Shown: one piece after another, positions 25,543 through 34,830 of the stretch
Numbering within the stretch: position 1 is the first letter of the stretch
How the letters are laid out: each line of letters starts with the position of its first letter
Assembly: GCA_947478845.1 (NCBI GenBank)
Contig: CANJXC010000003.1
Span: 241,659 to 305,658 of the forward strand
DNA from: Spirochaetales bacterium
Lineage (GTDB): Bacteria; Spirochaetota; Spirochaetia; JABEVK01
DNA length: 64,000 nt
Direction: 5' to 3'
The notes under the pieces: model-generated
The model's database searches: none
What the model was told of the DNA's origin: nothing
Seen by the model: only the letters and a program-made list of their open reading frames with translations
Made by a program: the position numbers and the translations under genes

Positions 25543-26789
25543 GCAACCTTCGAAACAGGGCGAGCAATTCGCAGCACCAAATACGCCGCCACGAGGCACA
25601 GCACCGCGCTGATGTAAAACGCAAGGGCGTAGTCGCCGAACTGTACCCTGAGCAAGGCTGCCCCAAAGGCTGCTACGGCCCCGCCAATTTGGTGCGAGGC
25701 AAACACCCAACCGTACACCACGGTACCCCGTTCGGGGCCGAGGACCTTTCGACAAAGGAGAATGGTCGGGGGTACCGTTGCCACCCAGTCCAGGCCGTAA
25801 AAAATCACAAACACCAAAGTCGACGGGTGCACGGTGCTAAACAAAATCGAGGGAAGTAAAAACAGCGACAGCCCGCGCAGGCCATAGTAAGCGAACAGGA
25901 GCCGGCGGGCATCGAACCGGTCGGTAAGCCACCCGGAGGCCAAGGTGCCCACTACGTCGAAAACGCCCACCAGCGCCAACAAGCCCGCTGCGACCGGCTC
26001 CATCATGCCGTGGTCGTGGGCCGCGGGGATAAAGTGGGTACCCACCAGCCCATTGGTGGAAAGGCCGCAGACGAAGAACGACAGCACGAGGTACCAGAAA
26101 GTCTTTTCCTTGGCCGCTTGCCTCAAGGTATCGAGGGCGAGCTTCCCAGCGGGCATCGTGTTTTTGGGGGGAGGAGCCCAGTCTTCGGGAGCGCCGTAAG
26201 GCTTGAGTCCACGTTTCTGCGGACTCTCACCGAGAAAAAAGAACACCAAGGGAACGACCAAAAGAGAACACGCCGCCACAGTGAGCGAAACACTCTTCCA
26301 GCCCCAGTCCATGGCCAGCATGGCCAGACCTGGGAGAAACACCAGTTGCCCTGTGGCCGAGGCGGCCGTCAACAACCCTGTGACCAAACCCCGCCGAGCC
26401 ACAAACCAGCGAGAGGCAACCGTGGCCGCGAAAACCAAGGCCATGGAGCCTGTGCCTACGCCCACCACCACGCCCCACAACACCACCAACTGCCAGGGAG
26501 CGTTGATGAAAATGGTCGCTGCCGAGCCGGCGGCCACCACGGCCAGCGCCGTCATTACCACCCGGCGTATACCAAACCGTTCCATCAGAGCGGCTGCAAA
26601 GGGGGCCACGAGCCCAAACAACAGCACATTCACCGCCACGGCAAACGAGATGTCGGCCCGGCTCCAGCCAAAAGCGTCTTCGAGAGGAATGATGAGCACG
26701 GAAGGCGCCGAACGGAAGCCGGCGGTGGCCATCAAGGTGACAAAAGCCACCCCGACGGCCACCCAGCCTGGATGAAATTTCCGGGTCAT
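25533..26789 (-). CDS. MFS transporter
   Basis: 418 residues with 12 predicted membrane segments. FGWSRADISFAVAVNVLLFG and the loop motif MERFGIRRVVMTAL after helix 2 belong to the major facilitator superfamily; the SRWFVARRGLVTGLLTAASATGQLVF segment recalls the monocarboxylate/oxalate-formate-like group. A central basic loop (SPQKRGLKPYGAPEDW) divides the halves. The substrate is unknown. Its ATG overlaps the stop of the S1 protein gene (ATGA), so the two are translated together, an unusual pairing of a transporter with an RNA-binding protein. Confidence 0.88.
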   Translation of the reverse strand: MTRKFHPGWVAVGVAFVTLMATAGFRSAPSVLIIPLEDAFGWSRADISFAVAVNVLLFGLVAPFAAALMERFGIRRVVMTALAVVAAGSAATIFINAPWQLVVLWGVVVGVGTGSMALVFAATVASRWFVARRGLVTGLLTAASATGQLVFLPGLAMLAMDWGWKSVSLTVAACSLLVVPLVFFFLGESPQKRGLKPYGAPEDWAPPPKNTMPAGKLALDTLRQAAKEKTFWYLVLSFFVCGLSTNGLVGTHFIPAAHDHGMMEPVAAGLLALVGVFDVVGTLASGWLTDRFDARRLLFAYYGLRGLSLFLLPSILFSTVHPSTLVFVIFYGLDWVATVPPTILLCRKVLGPERGTVVYGWVFASHQIGGAVAAFGAALLRVQFGDYALAFYISAVLCLVAAYLVLRIARPVSKVAAE

Positions 26790-27946
26790 TTCTTCCTCAA
26801 GAGCGCAGCGAACGGGTTATAGGTGTCGCTATCGGCTGCGCTTCCTAGGTATTTAGCCGAGGTTTCATCCTCCTCACGGGTTGTGGCCTGCTTGAGAGAA
26901 ATCCTTCGGTTAGCGCGGTCCACACCCAACACCTGCACCGAGAGGGTCTGCCCCAACTTAACGTTGATTTCGCCGCTATCGCCAAACTTGCCGGCACTGC
27001 GAAAGTCGGAAATGTGAACTAGTCCGTCTAGGCCAGGTTCCAGTGCAACAAAAGCCCCAAAATCGGTGAGCCGCACCACCTTTCCGACGTGTTTGGTCCC
27101 TTCGGGGTATTTCCCTACAGCCTGGTCCCAAGGATCAGCCAAGAGGCTCTTCATGCTCAGGGTGATCCGCTCTGTTTTCCAATCAATCTTGAGGATGGAC
27201 GCCTGGATCTCCTGACCAACCGACAAGATAGCCCGAATATCGTCTACCCTCGCTCTGCCAATCTCGCTGACGGGAAGGAGTCCTTGAGCACCGCCTAAGT
27301 CGACAAAAGCCCCGAAATCCTGGATGGACTTGATGGAACCCTTGATGACCATGCCTTCGTGGAGGTTCTTTTTCAAGGACTCGAGGGTGATCAGACGGGC
27401 TTCTTCATGGATGGCCCTGTTGGAAACCAGAATGTTGCGCCCGTTTTCCTTGTACTCCTGAATCTTGAACCTCAGGTGCTTGCCCACGTAGTCTGCGGAG
27501 TTGTCGGTTCTTTTTTCGCCCATCTGCGAGTACGGACAAAAGGCGCGTGACTCCCCGATTTTGATCTGGAAGCCACCCTTGATCTCTTTCTCGACCAAGC
27601 CTTCGACAGGAATCTTTTCCTGAAAGGCTTTCTCCAACATTTCTGGGCCGGCAGACTCGCCGCTGATGCGAGTGGTGAACTGCATTTCGCCATTGTCGGC
27701 CTTGAGAAAGTACACCTTCAGGGGGTCGCCGATATGAATGGAAAGGTTGCCCTCCTTGTCGGTGAGTTCCTCTCGGGGAAGAATGCCCTCACTCTTACCG
27801 TTCAGTTGCAAAAAAATCGTATCTTTGCCGATCGACAAGACAACAGTCTCTAGCAGTTGCCCCGGCTTGTAGGTCTCCATTTTGGAGAAACTCTTTTCGT
27901 AGAGGCTGGCAAAGTCTTCGCTGGCGGCGGGTTCGGATGTTTTCAC
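26786..27946 (-). CDS. S1 RNA-binding protein with four S1 domains (RpsA-like)
   Basis: 386 residues with four S1 repeats, starting near residues 26, 110, 200 and 285. The last two are the most typical (VIKGSIKSIQDFGAFVDLGGAQGLLPVSEI and GKVVRLTDFGAFVALEPGLDGLVHISD). The first is diverged (GQLLETVVLSIGKDTIFLQL). Ribosomal protein S1 or related translation-helper proteins have 4-6 such repeats. GTG 27946 follows AGGAG with 7-base spacing. The C-terminus is short and basic. It may be a minor S1 paralogue, as it sits in a non-ribosomal context. Confidence 0.9.
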   Translation of the reverse strand: MKTSEPAASEDFASLYEKSFSKMETYKPGQLLETVVLSIGKDTIFLQLNGKSEGILPREELTDKEGNLSIHIGDPLKVYFLKADNGEMQFTTRISGESAGPEMLEKAFQEKIPVEGLVEKEIKGGFQIKIGESRAFCPYSQMGEKRTDNSADYVGKHLRFKIQEYKENGRNILVSNRAIHEEARLITLESLKKNLHEGMVIKGSIKSIQDFGAFVDLGGAQGLLPVSEIGRARVDDIRAILSVGQEIQASILKIDWKTERITLSMKSLLADPWDQAVGKYPEGTKHVGKVVRLTDFGAFVALEPGLDGLVHISDFRSAGKFGDSGEINVKLGQTLSVQVLGVDRANRRISLKQATTREEDETSAKYLGSAADSDTYNPFAALLRKK

Positions 27947-28015
27947 GGAGGTACTCCTAGGGAGCCCTGACTATAGCAGGAATCGCCGATTTGAAAAAAG
28001 CGATGGGGCGACGGG

Positions 28016-28480
28016 CTAGTATTCGCCTTTGACAACGAAAAACGATCCACGGATGGTTCCGGCGAGTTTCGATTTCTGCCTGGCAAACTTGAACTTTTCA
28101 GCCAGTTCGAGGGGCACTTCCATCCCATCGCAGAGCTTAAAGCCCACGGCGCGCCTCTTCGGGTCGTCGACCGTGTACATCACATTGACGACCAGGCCGC
28201 TTTGGTAAAACACATACGCGAACTTGATGTTCTCGACCTGAAACTGCGAGGTTTCCAAGGGCTTGGAGGCACACTCCAGTTTCCGCTCGTCTTTGAGCAC
28301 CCGCTGAACGTAGGCGAGGGTATCCTGGCTTTCGCCGGCGGCTGTAACCGTGAAGGCGTGCTTGTACTTGTTGGAAAAGTAGCGAGCCTCATTGGCCCGC
28401 AAACCGGCGAGGGCCTGCACCACCGGTGAGCTCTCCAAACCAACTGTGGACACTTTGGCAAAATCAACAACGTAAGGCAT
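28016..28480 (-). CDS. Hypothetical protein, 154 residues
   Basis: Not recognised. The protein starts MPYVVDFAKVSTVGLESSP, has no signal peptide and only one Cys pair, and shows an alpha/beta pattern with basic patches (FSNKYKHAF, RQKSKLAG). ATG 28480 follows CAGGAG with 8-base spacing. It lies 18 bp after the SUMF1-like lipoprotein gene on the same strand and 70 bp before the S1 gene, so it may be co-transcribed with either. No function is inferred. Confidence 0.6.
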   Translation of the reverse strand: MPYVVDFAKVSTVGLESSPVVQALAGLRANEARYFSNKYKHAFTVTAAGESQDTLAYVQRVLKDERKLECASKPLETSQFQVENIKFAYVFYQSGLVVNVMYTVDDPKRRAVGFKLCDGMEVPLELAEKFKFARQKSKLAGTIRGSFFVVKGEY

Positions 28481-28498
28481 TCTCTGGGCTCCTGTATT

Positions 28499-29446
28499 TC
28501 ACGGACGCAACACAACCCGGAAACCGAAGTTGTTGCCGTCGTAGTCGGGGAAGTAGCTTCCACGGCATTTCACCTCCGCACCGACACCGCAGCCGCCGGC
28601 CCAACCACCGCCGCGAAGGGCGCGGCCGGACCCAGAGTCTGCCCCCACCGGATCGGTTTGATCGGTGGTGGGGTAGTCGTCGTACCAGTCTTGGCACCAT
28701 TCCCACACGTTGCCACTGAGGTCGTACAAGCCCAGTTCGTTGGGCGAAAGCGAAGCCACTTCATGCGGTTGGTTGGAACTATTTTCGGAGGTCCAGGCCA
28801 CTTCCGATACGGTGTTGCTACCCGCGTACCGGTAGCCTGCACTGAGGTTACCACCCGCGGCTGCAAACTGCCATTCTGCCTCGGTTGGCAGCCGGTAACC
28901 ATTCTTGGTCATGTCGAAGCTCACGGTGGCAGAAGTGATGGGGTAACCGGTTTCGGGAGTCCTGTCGGTGATGCTGTACACCTTCTCTCGGCCCGCAAGA
29001 ACGCTAAGCTTGTTGCAGAACTCGGCGGCATCGTACCAGGTAACATTTTCCACGGGCTTATTGTCGAAGTCGTTGAAGGTGCTTGGATTGTAACCGGTTA
29101 CCGAGCGGTACAAACCTTGTGGAATCTCTGTGGTGGACATGCGAAAGCTGGTGAGCGTTATGTTGCTGACGCCGTTGTTGAACGTTCCCCCGGGCACCAG
29201 GACGGTTTCGGGAGCAACTCGACCAACGGTGGCCACTTTGGCACCCGCGGGGGAATCGACCGCCGATTTGCCTACGGGGGAGTTTACGATGACGACGGGC
29301 GTCACTTTTTCGGGAGAGCTGGCGATCGCGACCACGGGGGCCTTGAGTTCTTGGGCGATGGGTTTCGGTTGGGTAGCGCCGTCGCAGTTGGTGAGCAGCG
29401 GTAGAAGTGTGAGCAAGAAAACGGCAAATCCTGTGAGGCGATCCAT
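28499..29446 (-). CDS. Lipoprotein with formylglycine-generating-enzyme (SUMF1-like) domain
   Basis: 315 residues. MDRLTGFAVFLLTLLPLLTNC is a lipoprotein signal (lipobox L-T-N-C). After a low-complexity linker, residues about 90-315 form the SUMF1/EgtB/PvdO domain: VPGGTFNNG, the IPQGLYRSVTGYNPS block, PVENVTWYDAAEFCNKLS, YRLPTEAEWQFAA, and GLYDLSGNVWEWCQDWY ending in GFRVV. True sulfatase activators need a pair of Cys near the C-terminus; this copy, like many secreted SUMF1-like proteins, may have another role. ATG 29446 is chosen by the signal peptide; its ribosome site is weak. It lies 38 bp after arsC. Confidence 0.85.
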   Translation of the reverse strand: MDRLTGFAVFLLTLLPLLTNCDGATQPKPIAQELKAPVVAIASSPEKVTPVVIVNSPVGKSAVDSPAGAKVATVGRVAPETVLVPGGTFNNGVSNITLTSFRMSTTEIPQGLYRSVTGYNPSTFNDFDNKPVENVTWYDAAEFCNKLSVLAGREKVYSITDRTPETGYPITSATVSFDMTKNGYRLPTEAEWQFAAAGGNLSAGYRYAGSNTVSEVAWTSENSSNQPHEVASLSPNELGLYDLSGNVWEWCQDWYDDYPTTDQTDPVGADSGSGRALRGGGWAGGCGVGAEVKCRGSYFPDYDGNNFGFRVVLRP

Positions 29447-29483
29447 AACTATGCCCATCATGGGTGCATCTTTGAAAAAGAAT

Positions 29484-29933
29484 CTACTGGCTGGGGTTTG
29501 GGTTGACCAGCCACTGTTCAATCTGTGCTTGGATCGCGTCCCGTATTGGGCGTATGCCGGCTAGTTTTTCTTCCTCGGTGCCTTGAAGAGCGCTAGGATC
29601 GGGAAAGCCCCAATGGAGCCGAGTGGCGTTGGCATTAGTACCCCGCCCCGGGAACATCGGGCACCGTTCGGCGTTGGTTTCATCACAAACGGTGATCACG
29701 GTGTCAAACTTTTCACCGGCATCGATGAGGTCTTGAGCCTTTTTGGCAAAATGGCCCGAGATATCGATACCCACCTCGGCCATCGATTTAACCACCAGCG
29801 GGTTGAGCTTGCCCGATTCGATGCCGGCGCTCGCCACCTCGAATTGGTCGCCGGCCAGATGCCGCAAAAACCCTTCCGCCATTTGGCTGCGGCCCGAATT
29901 GTGAATGCAAACATAAATCACGCGCTTGTTCAT
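29484..29933 (-). CDS. arsC: Arsenate reductase, low-molecular-weight phosphatase (thioredoxin) type
   Basis: 149 residues. The P-loop CIHNSGRSQ with catalytic Cys10, the VCDETNAERCP segment with a second Cys pair and the FPDPSAL block with its general-acid Asp mark arsenate reductase of the LMW-PTP fold. It reduces arsenate to arsenite. ATG 29933 has AAGGAG 6 bases upstream and overlaps the acr3 stop by 4 bp (ATGA), so reduction and export are coupled. No arsR is in the window. Confidence 0.92.
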   Translation of the reverse strand: MNKRVIYVCIHNSGRSQMAEGFLRHLAGDQFEVASAGIESGKLNPLVVKSMAEVGIDISGHFAKKAQDLIDAGEKFDTVITVCDETNAERCPMFPGRGTNANATRLHWGFPDPSALQGTEEEKLAGIRPIRDAIQAQIEQWLVNPNPSQ

Positions 29934-30979
29934 GCGTTGCTCCTTGTGGTCCAAAGTTTGTTCTTCCACGAGAGTCCCACTTTGACCAGCAGGATCATCA
30001 CCGGCACCTCGATCAGCGGCCCAATGACGGCGGCAAAGGCTTGTGGCGAGGCAGCGCCCCAAAGGGCGATTGCCACGGCAATGGCCAGCTCAAAATCGTT
30101 GCTGGCCGCCGAAAAAGCCGCCGCTGTGCTTTCTTCGTAGCTACCCCCCAAAGCGCGGGCAATAAACAGCGTAGAGAGCCAGATCACCACAAAGTACACT
30201 ACCAAAGGAAGCGCCACCAACAGTACATCCAGCGGCCGGTCGAGGAAGTTCCGTCCTTGAAGCGAGAACATCACGACAATTGTGAACAATAGGAAGATGA
30301 GGGTCAGTGGCGAAATGCGCGGCACAAATACGGTGTCGTACCATTCTTTGCCTTTGGTTCGAACCAAAACCAATCGGCTCAAAAGTCCGGCCAGAAACGG
30401 GATGCCCAGATAAATTAACACCGTGAGAGCCGAATCCCAGAAGGAAACCGAGGCTTGCACCCCGGGAACCAAGCCCGTGGACCCAAGGAACACCGTGATG
30501 AACAGCCAGATGTAGAAGGCATAAAACAGCACTTGGAAAATGGCATTAAGAGCCACGAGGCCGACGCCAAACTCACGGTGCCCTCCCGCTAGGTCGTTCC
30601 AAACAACCACCATGGCAATGCATCTGGCCAAGCCGACCAGAACCACGCCGATCAGGTAACCCGGGTAGGCGTGCAAAAAAACCACGGCCAGGGCGGTCAT
30701 CAGCACCGGCCCAACAAGCCAGTTCTGCACCAGCGACAAAACCAGCAGTTTGCGATTCGCCCCCAAGGATTTGCCCATCTCCTCGTAGCGCACCTTGGCC
30801 AAGGGAGGGTACATCATCAAAATCAATCCAATAGCCAGGGGAATCGACGTAGTACCCACCGAAAGGGAGGAAATTCAGCTCGTCCAACCCGGAAACCAGG
30901 CTCCCAAGGCGAGGCCGAGCGCCATGGCAAGGACAATCCAAAGGGTGAGCCAGCGATCCAAGAACGACAAATGTTTCAT
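29930..30979 (-). CDS. acr3: Arsenite efflux permease Acr3, reading frame broken by an in-frame TGA
   Basis: Acr3 exports arsenite through the inner membrane. From ATG 30979 the frame reads a normal Acr3 N-terminus ([21 protein letters not shown]), meets TGA as codon 35 (30877-30875) and continues in the same frame with [30 protein letters not shown] and the whole rest. The essential Cys (GLARCIAMV) and Glu ([10 protein letters not shown]) remain. No frameshift is present, just one stop. GTG at codon 41 (30859) could serve as a late start but has no ribosome site and would cost the first membrane segment. A sequencing or assembly error, a young pseudogene or readthrough are all possible. Downstream arsC is intact. 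Confidence 0.8.
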
Positions 30980-31083
30980 GGGCAAACTATATGGCTACAT
31001 GCTCATCCCGCACAAGCAAAGGCTCGTGGCAAGTTTGTCGCAGTGGAGTTATGCTAGGGATGCTACCATAAGGAGGTGCAGCG

Positions 31084-31401
31084 ATGTCGTTTCAAGCGTA
31101 TTTGGACGCAGTAGAAGACAAGACCGGGAAGACGCCCAACGAGTTGATTGAGCTCGCACGTCAAAAGGGCTTTCAGGATCCGAAGACCAAGGCCGGAGTG
31201 ATCCTCGAGTGGCTGAAGGCAGACTTTGGGCTCGGTAGAGGCCATGGAATGGCGCTTGTCCACGTGATCAAACATGGCCCCCAGATTTCCGACAAACACG
31301 TGGGCACCGGTACGGCACATTCTGACCCGTCTCATCTGTTGCACCTTGATGGCAAAAAGAATCGCGGCGCTGCACCTACCGCATCGCCCGCTCATGACTA
31401 A
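31084..31401 (+). CDS. DUF4287 family protein
   Basis: 105 residues. The N-terminal 65 residues carry the DUF4287 block MSFQAYLDAVEDKTGKTPNEL then GVILEWLKADFGLGRGHGMALVHVIK; the Gly/His-rich stretch is conserved in the family. The C-terminus is hydrophilic and probably disordered. Such small proteins are common in bacteria and their role is unknown. ATG 31084 has a consensus AAGGAGG upstream. It converges with ogt and their ends overlap by 26 bp. Confidence 0.85.
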   Translation: MSFQAYLDAVEDKTGKTPNELIELARQKGFQDPKTKAGVILEWLKADFGLGRGHGMALVHVIKHGPQISDKHVGTGTAHSDPSHLLHLDGKKNRGAAPTASPAHD

Positions 31402-31927
31402 GAAGGATTTCCTTTCGTTCCAGACCCCATTTGTAGCCTCCGAGCCCTCCGTCACCCCGGAGGACTCGGTGACACGGTACCAGCAGTGCTACCCGGTTTT
31501 TGGCGCACGCCGAGGCAACGGCGCGAACCGCTTTGGGTCGTCCGAGAGCCTGGGCCACTTCGCTGTAACTTCGCACCTCACCGGCCGCTATCGTTTGAAG
31601 GTATTGCCAAACCGACCTCTGAAACGTGGTTCCTCGGAGATCCAAGGGTAGGTTTGGTAATGCCGTGCCCTCGAGGAACTCCACGATCGCTTTTGTCCAA
31701 CGCGTAAACTGCGGTGCCGCAGGAATGGGCACCGGTTCAATAGTGGCATGACTAAACTCCGACCCGAGGGCAGCAAGAAGGCCGTCCCGGTCGTTGGAAA
31801 ACTGAAGGAAGCAAATGCCGCGGTCAGTGGCTCCTAGGCCGAGCCATCCCAGGCGGGTGAGAGAATCTGCGAAAAACACCCGGGCTGGCAACGCTAGGTT
31901 TCGAGGCTCAACAGGCACCTTCGTCAT
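31376..31927 (-). CDS. ogt: Methylated-DNA--protein-cysteine methyltransferase
   Basis: 183 residues. The active site VPCHRVL and the following GDGGLGGYKWGLERK block are exact for O6-alkylguanine-DNA alkyltransferase, which takes the alkyl group onto its Cys in a suicidal repair reaction; the helix-turn-helix part GEVRSYSEVAQALGRPKAVRAVASA precedes it. ATG 31927 is chosen because it overlaps the stop of the desaturase gene by 4 bp; the longer frame upstream is the desaturase's shadow. A short relic of a second ogt-like gene lies at 63139-63186. Confidence 0.93.
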   Translation of the reverse strand: MTKVPVEPRNLALPARVFFADSLTRLGWLGLGATDRGICFLQFSNDRDGLLAALGSEFSHATIEPVPIPAAPQFTRWTKAIVEFLEGTALPNLPLDLRGTTFQRSVWQYLQTIAAGEVRSYSEVAQALGRPKAVRAVASACAKNRVALLVPCHRVLRGDGGLGGYKWGLERKEILLSHERAMR

Positions 31928-33402
31928 CTTCCTATTTGTGCGCTGGCGATTTTGGCACTGAGCAATACGACCGGCATTCCGGCACCCGGATGGCCGCCTC
32001 CGCTCACAAACCAAAGACCTTTGTGTCGAGTGCTTTGGTTGGGGTGGCGATTGAAGGCCGCCATGGTTGAGTTCGACGACATCCCGTAGATGCTGCCGAA
32101 AGAACTGCCGGTGAGACGCTCGATGCCTGGTGGGTCGAGAACTTCCTCGTGAACCAGATGCTCCCGGACGGACTTGCCTAAGAGTTTTTCAATTTTATCG
32201 AGCACAACCTCGCGATTTTGCGCCGCCAAGGAAGCCCAGTCTTGCCCCCGATTGGGAGGCACATTGACCAAAATAAACCAGTTTTCGCAACCTTCGGGCG
32301 CGTCGCCGGGGGTCAACTTGGAGGTGATGTTGAGGTAAACCGTCGGGTCCTCGGCGGTAATGCCTTGGTCAAAGAGTTGGGCAAACTCCTTTTGGTAGTC
32401 GCCGGAAAAAAAGATGTTGTGGAGTCCGAGTTCGGGGAACGACTTCTTCACGCCCCACGTGTACACCAGCCCTGAAGACGAGGGTTGGAGTTTCCGGTAG
32501 CGTTTGGCCCAGGGCGAGTTTTCGTCTCCGAGCAGTTGGTAGGTCTTGAGCACATCCGAGTTCGACACCACGACGTCGGCTTCATAGCTCCCCTTGTCGG
32601 TCACAATTCCGGTTACCCGGCCCCCCTGGCGAGTAATTTGGGTGACGGTTTCGTTGTAATGGTAAAGGGCCCCTTTTTCACGGCCTAACTGCTCGATGGC
32701 CGTAGGAAGGGCATAAATACCTTCATTAACCCCCGAACCGCCTAAACTGTATTCCAGCCACGGGATAATGCCCAAGGTTCCTGGGGTTTTGTAGGGCGAA
32801 GACCCGTTGTAGGTAGCGTAGCGGCCAAAGAGTTGGAGCATCTTGGCGTTGTCGAAGTACCGGCGGTTCATCCCATCAAGGGTTGTAAACACGTCCAGAA
32901 AAGGCATGCGCAATATGCCCCGCAACCCTTCCGGGCCCAACCAGGTGGCCACCGATTGAAGGCTTTTTTCGAGGAACAACGTGCCGGCGGTCTCATACAG
33001 GAACTTCAAGTGCCGAAAGTACTTTTCTAACGACCTTTGGCTAGCCCAGCCTCGGGAACTGAGGGCAGAGATTGCCCCTTCCACCGAACCCGGCATGGCC
33101 AGGGTGTCCCCGTCTTCAAACCAGTAGTGGCAAATCGTATCGAGTTTCGTCAGAGGTACCCTCTGGTGAAAATCGGCCCCGCAATCGCGGAAAAGCTCTT
33201 CGAACACGGGCACCAGGGTGAGGTTGCTAGGCCCAGTATCGAACCGGTAGCCACCCCTGTTGGCGGTAAAGGCCTTGCCGCCCGGTCCGCTGCGGCGGTC
33301 GAACACTTCTACCTGCCAACCTTGGTTCGACAGGCGCGCGGCTGTTGCCAAGCCCCCCAAACCAGCGCCCACAATCAGAGCGCGCTTTCGTGCTGCCTGC
33401 AT
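31924..33402 (-). CDS. Phytoene desaturase-family FAD oxidoreductase (CrtI/CrtD-like)
   Basis: 492 residues. ALIVGAGLGGLATAARLSNQGWQVEVFDRRSGPGGKA is the FAD-binding dinucleotide fold, and the C-terminal GLWFVSGGGHPGAGMPVVLLSAKI is the carotenoid-desaturase signature. The enzyme would desaturate or isomerise a carotenoid; whether it is CrtI, CrtD or a diapocarotenoid type cannot be decided. No crtB, crtE, crtY or blh is in the window. It is translationally coupled to ogt, an odd pairing that may reflect light or oxidative stress control. It could supply pigment for the rhodopsin encoded 19 kb away, which is inference. Confidence 0.85.
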   Translation of the reverse strand: MQAARKRALIVGAGLGGLATAARLSNQGWQVEVFDRRSGPGGKAFTANRGGYRFDTGPSNLTLVPVFEELFRDCGADFHQRVPLTKLDTICHYWFEDGDTLAMPGSVEGAISALSSRGWASQRSLEKYFRHLKFLYETAGTLFLEKSLQSVATWLGPEGLRGILRMPFLDVFTTLDGMNRRYFDNAKMLQLFGRYATYNGSSPYKTPGTLGIIPWLEYSLGGSGVNEGIYALPTAIEQLGREKGALYHYNETVTQITRQGGRVTGIVTDKGSYEADVVVSNSDVLKTYQLLGDENSPWAKRYRKLQPSSSGLVYTWGVKKSFPELGLHNIFFSGDYQKEFAQLFDQGITAEDPTVYLNITSKLTPGDAPEGCENWFILVNVPPNRGQDWASLAAQNREVVLDKIEKLLGKSVREHLVHEEVLDPPGIERLTGSSFGSIYGMSSNSTMAAFNRHPNQSTRHKGLWFVSGGGHPGAGMPVVLLSAKIASAQIGR

Positions 33403-33461
33403 ACTACCCCCTGCCTAAGCACTCCTAATGTACGAAAAAAGTCGGCTCGCGTGGGCCGGCC

Positions 33462-34730
33462 TCAATTAGTCTTCGGCGAGTGCCGAGGGTCGCTGACCCC
33501 AAAACGATACACAGCCCAACCAGCGAGGGCCATCGCAGCACTGAGGGCAAACATCACAGGGTAGCCAAACAAACTTCCCAAAAGGCCACCAAGGAGGGGG
33601 GCCAAAGCTCCGACCAACCCTGGAAGGGTGTTGGCAAGTCCAAGGTAGACCGCCCGATCTTCGGCACCGCTAAACTCGTAAACAATGGCACTGCCAGAAA
33701 TAACCTGGGAGGCATTCATGGCGCCCCTCAAGAAGAAGATCAGCGAAAAGGCCCAGGGTGCGTTTAGCAGCCACGCCAAAATCAGCGAAACCACGTTAAG
33801 CAAAAGGCCCCACTCCAGCCCTCTACGGTGCCCGAATCGGTCGGCCAAAAACCCGAAACCGAGGTTGGCTAAAGCCAACCCTACCTGCAGCCACACGGTA
33901 AACGCGCCAGCCTGCGAATCGTTGAGGCCCCCTGTCTGCACCGCATGGACGAGCAGAAACCCTGCCGCCATGCCACTGAGCGCTGTGAGGCTTTGGCTGA
34001 TCAGAAACCGTCGGAAATTGCCATCTCGCTTCACGATGGAAGGCAAACTGGATAAATAATCCAGCCATGTAGGCTGAACCACGGTGCTTTCAACGGCTGG
34101 CTCCCGGGTTAATAGCAGAAACCCCCACGAAACCAGCATGCTGAGGGCCGCAATTCCAAAGGCCAGGGTGAAACTGGTACGGAAGTCAGACATCAGGAGG
34201 AAAAAAGGAAGAGCCAGTGCCCCGAGAATACCCGTCCCGTTTCCGATGAAATTGGTAATTCCGAAAAACCGACCTCGCCTATCGGCCGGAATGATTTTGG
34301 CAATCATGTCTTGCCAGCCCACTGTAATCACCCCTACGCCTGCGCAATGCCAGCCATACAAAAGAAAGAACGCGGTGAGCGCCCAGAGGGGCTGACCCTC
34401 CGAAAGAAACCACACCGCAATCGGCAAGAGGATGAGTGGAAGCCGCTCGAAAAAAAAGCCGACGTGAGCGGGAAAGACAATTTTCCGCGGAGCATGAGCC
34501 ACCCACCGGGCCACCAACAATTGGGGCACGAGAGGACCGGCTGCCGTGAGAAACGCTATAAGTCCAATCAGTAAAGGATTGGAAGTGAAGTGGCTTACAA
34601 ACAGCGGAAGGATGACCGCTGTGGATAGGAAGCTCATCCCGAACCAGAACGTGGCGCCGTCGAGGACATTAACGGTGAAGTTCCACCTGTAGTTTTTTTC
34701 GATCAAAGGCGCGGCTTCACTTTCGAGCAC
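33462..34730 (-). CDS. MFS transporter
   Basis: 422 residues with 12 membrane segments and an N-terminal KNYRWNFTVNVLDGATFWFGMSF start, seen in a group of uncharacterised MFS proteins. The DRRGRFFGITNFIGNGTG and LADRFGHRRGLEWG loops are MFS loop motifs. GTG 34730 is chosen because AAGGAG stands 6-7 bases before it; the open frame extends 55 codons further and would run over the start of the divergent AraC gene. Substrate unknown. It is on the same strand as the desaturase, with a 59-bp gap. Confidence 0.85.
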   Translation of the reverse strand: MLESEAAPLIEKNYRWNFTVNVLDGATFWFGMSFLSTAVILPLFVSHFTSNPLLIGLIAFLTAAGPLVPQLLVARWVAHAPRKIVFPAHVGFFFERLPLILLPIAVWFLSEGQPLWALTAFFLLYGWHCAGVGVITVGWQDMIAKIIPADRRGRFFGITNFIGNGTGILGALALPFFLLMSDFRTSFTLAFGIAALSMLVSWGFLLLTREPAVESTVVQPTWLDYLSSLPSIVKRDGNFRRFLISQSLTALSGMAAGFLLVHAVQTGGLNDSQAGAFTVWLQVGLALANLGFGFLADRFGHRRGLEWGLLLNVVSLILAWLLNAPWAFSLIFFLRGAMNASQVISGSAIVYEFSGAEDRAVYLGLANTLPGLVGALAPLLGGLLGSLFGYPVMFALSAAMALAGWAVYRFGVSDPRHSPKTN

Positions 34731-34830
34731 AGAGGACTCCTTTTTTTGACCTAGCACGAGGCGCGAAGGCTTTAACCTATCAGTTATCAAAACCGGCGTC
34801 AGCCTCTTTGGTCGTGCTACAGTCAGATCC

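Noticed and set aside
26010-26822. Plus-strand open frame of 270 codons opposite the MFS gene
   Set aside because: Composition (many His/Gln/Gly/Arg) is that of an antisense shadow of a membrane-protein gene; the MFS frame on the other strand is clear.
30875-30877. TGA in acr3 as a selenocysteine codon
   Set aside because: Acr3 proteins have no selenocysteine, no SECIS-like stem follows directly, and the position is not a redox site.
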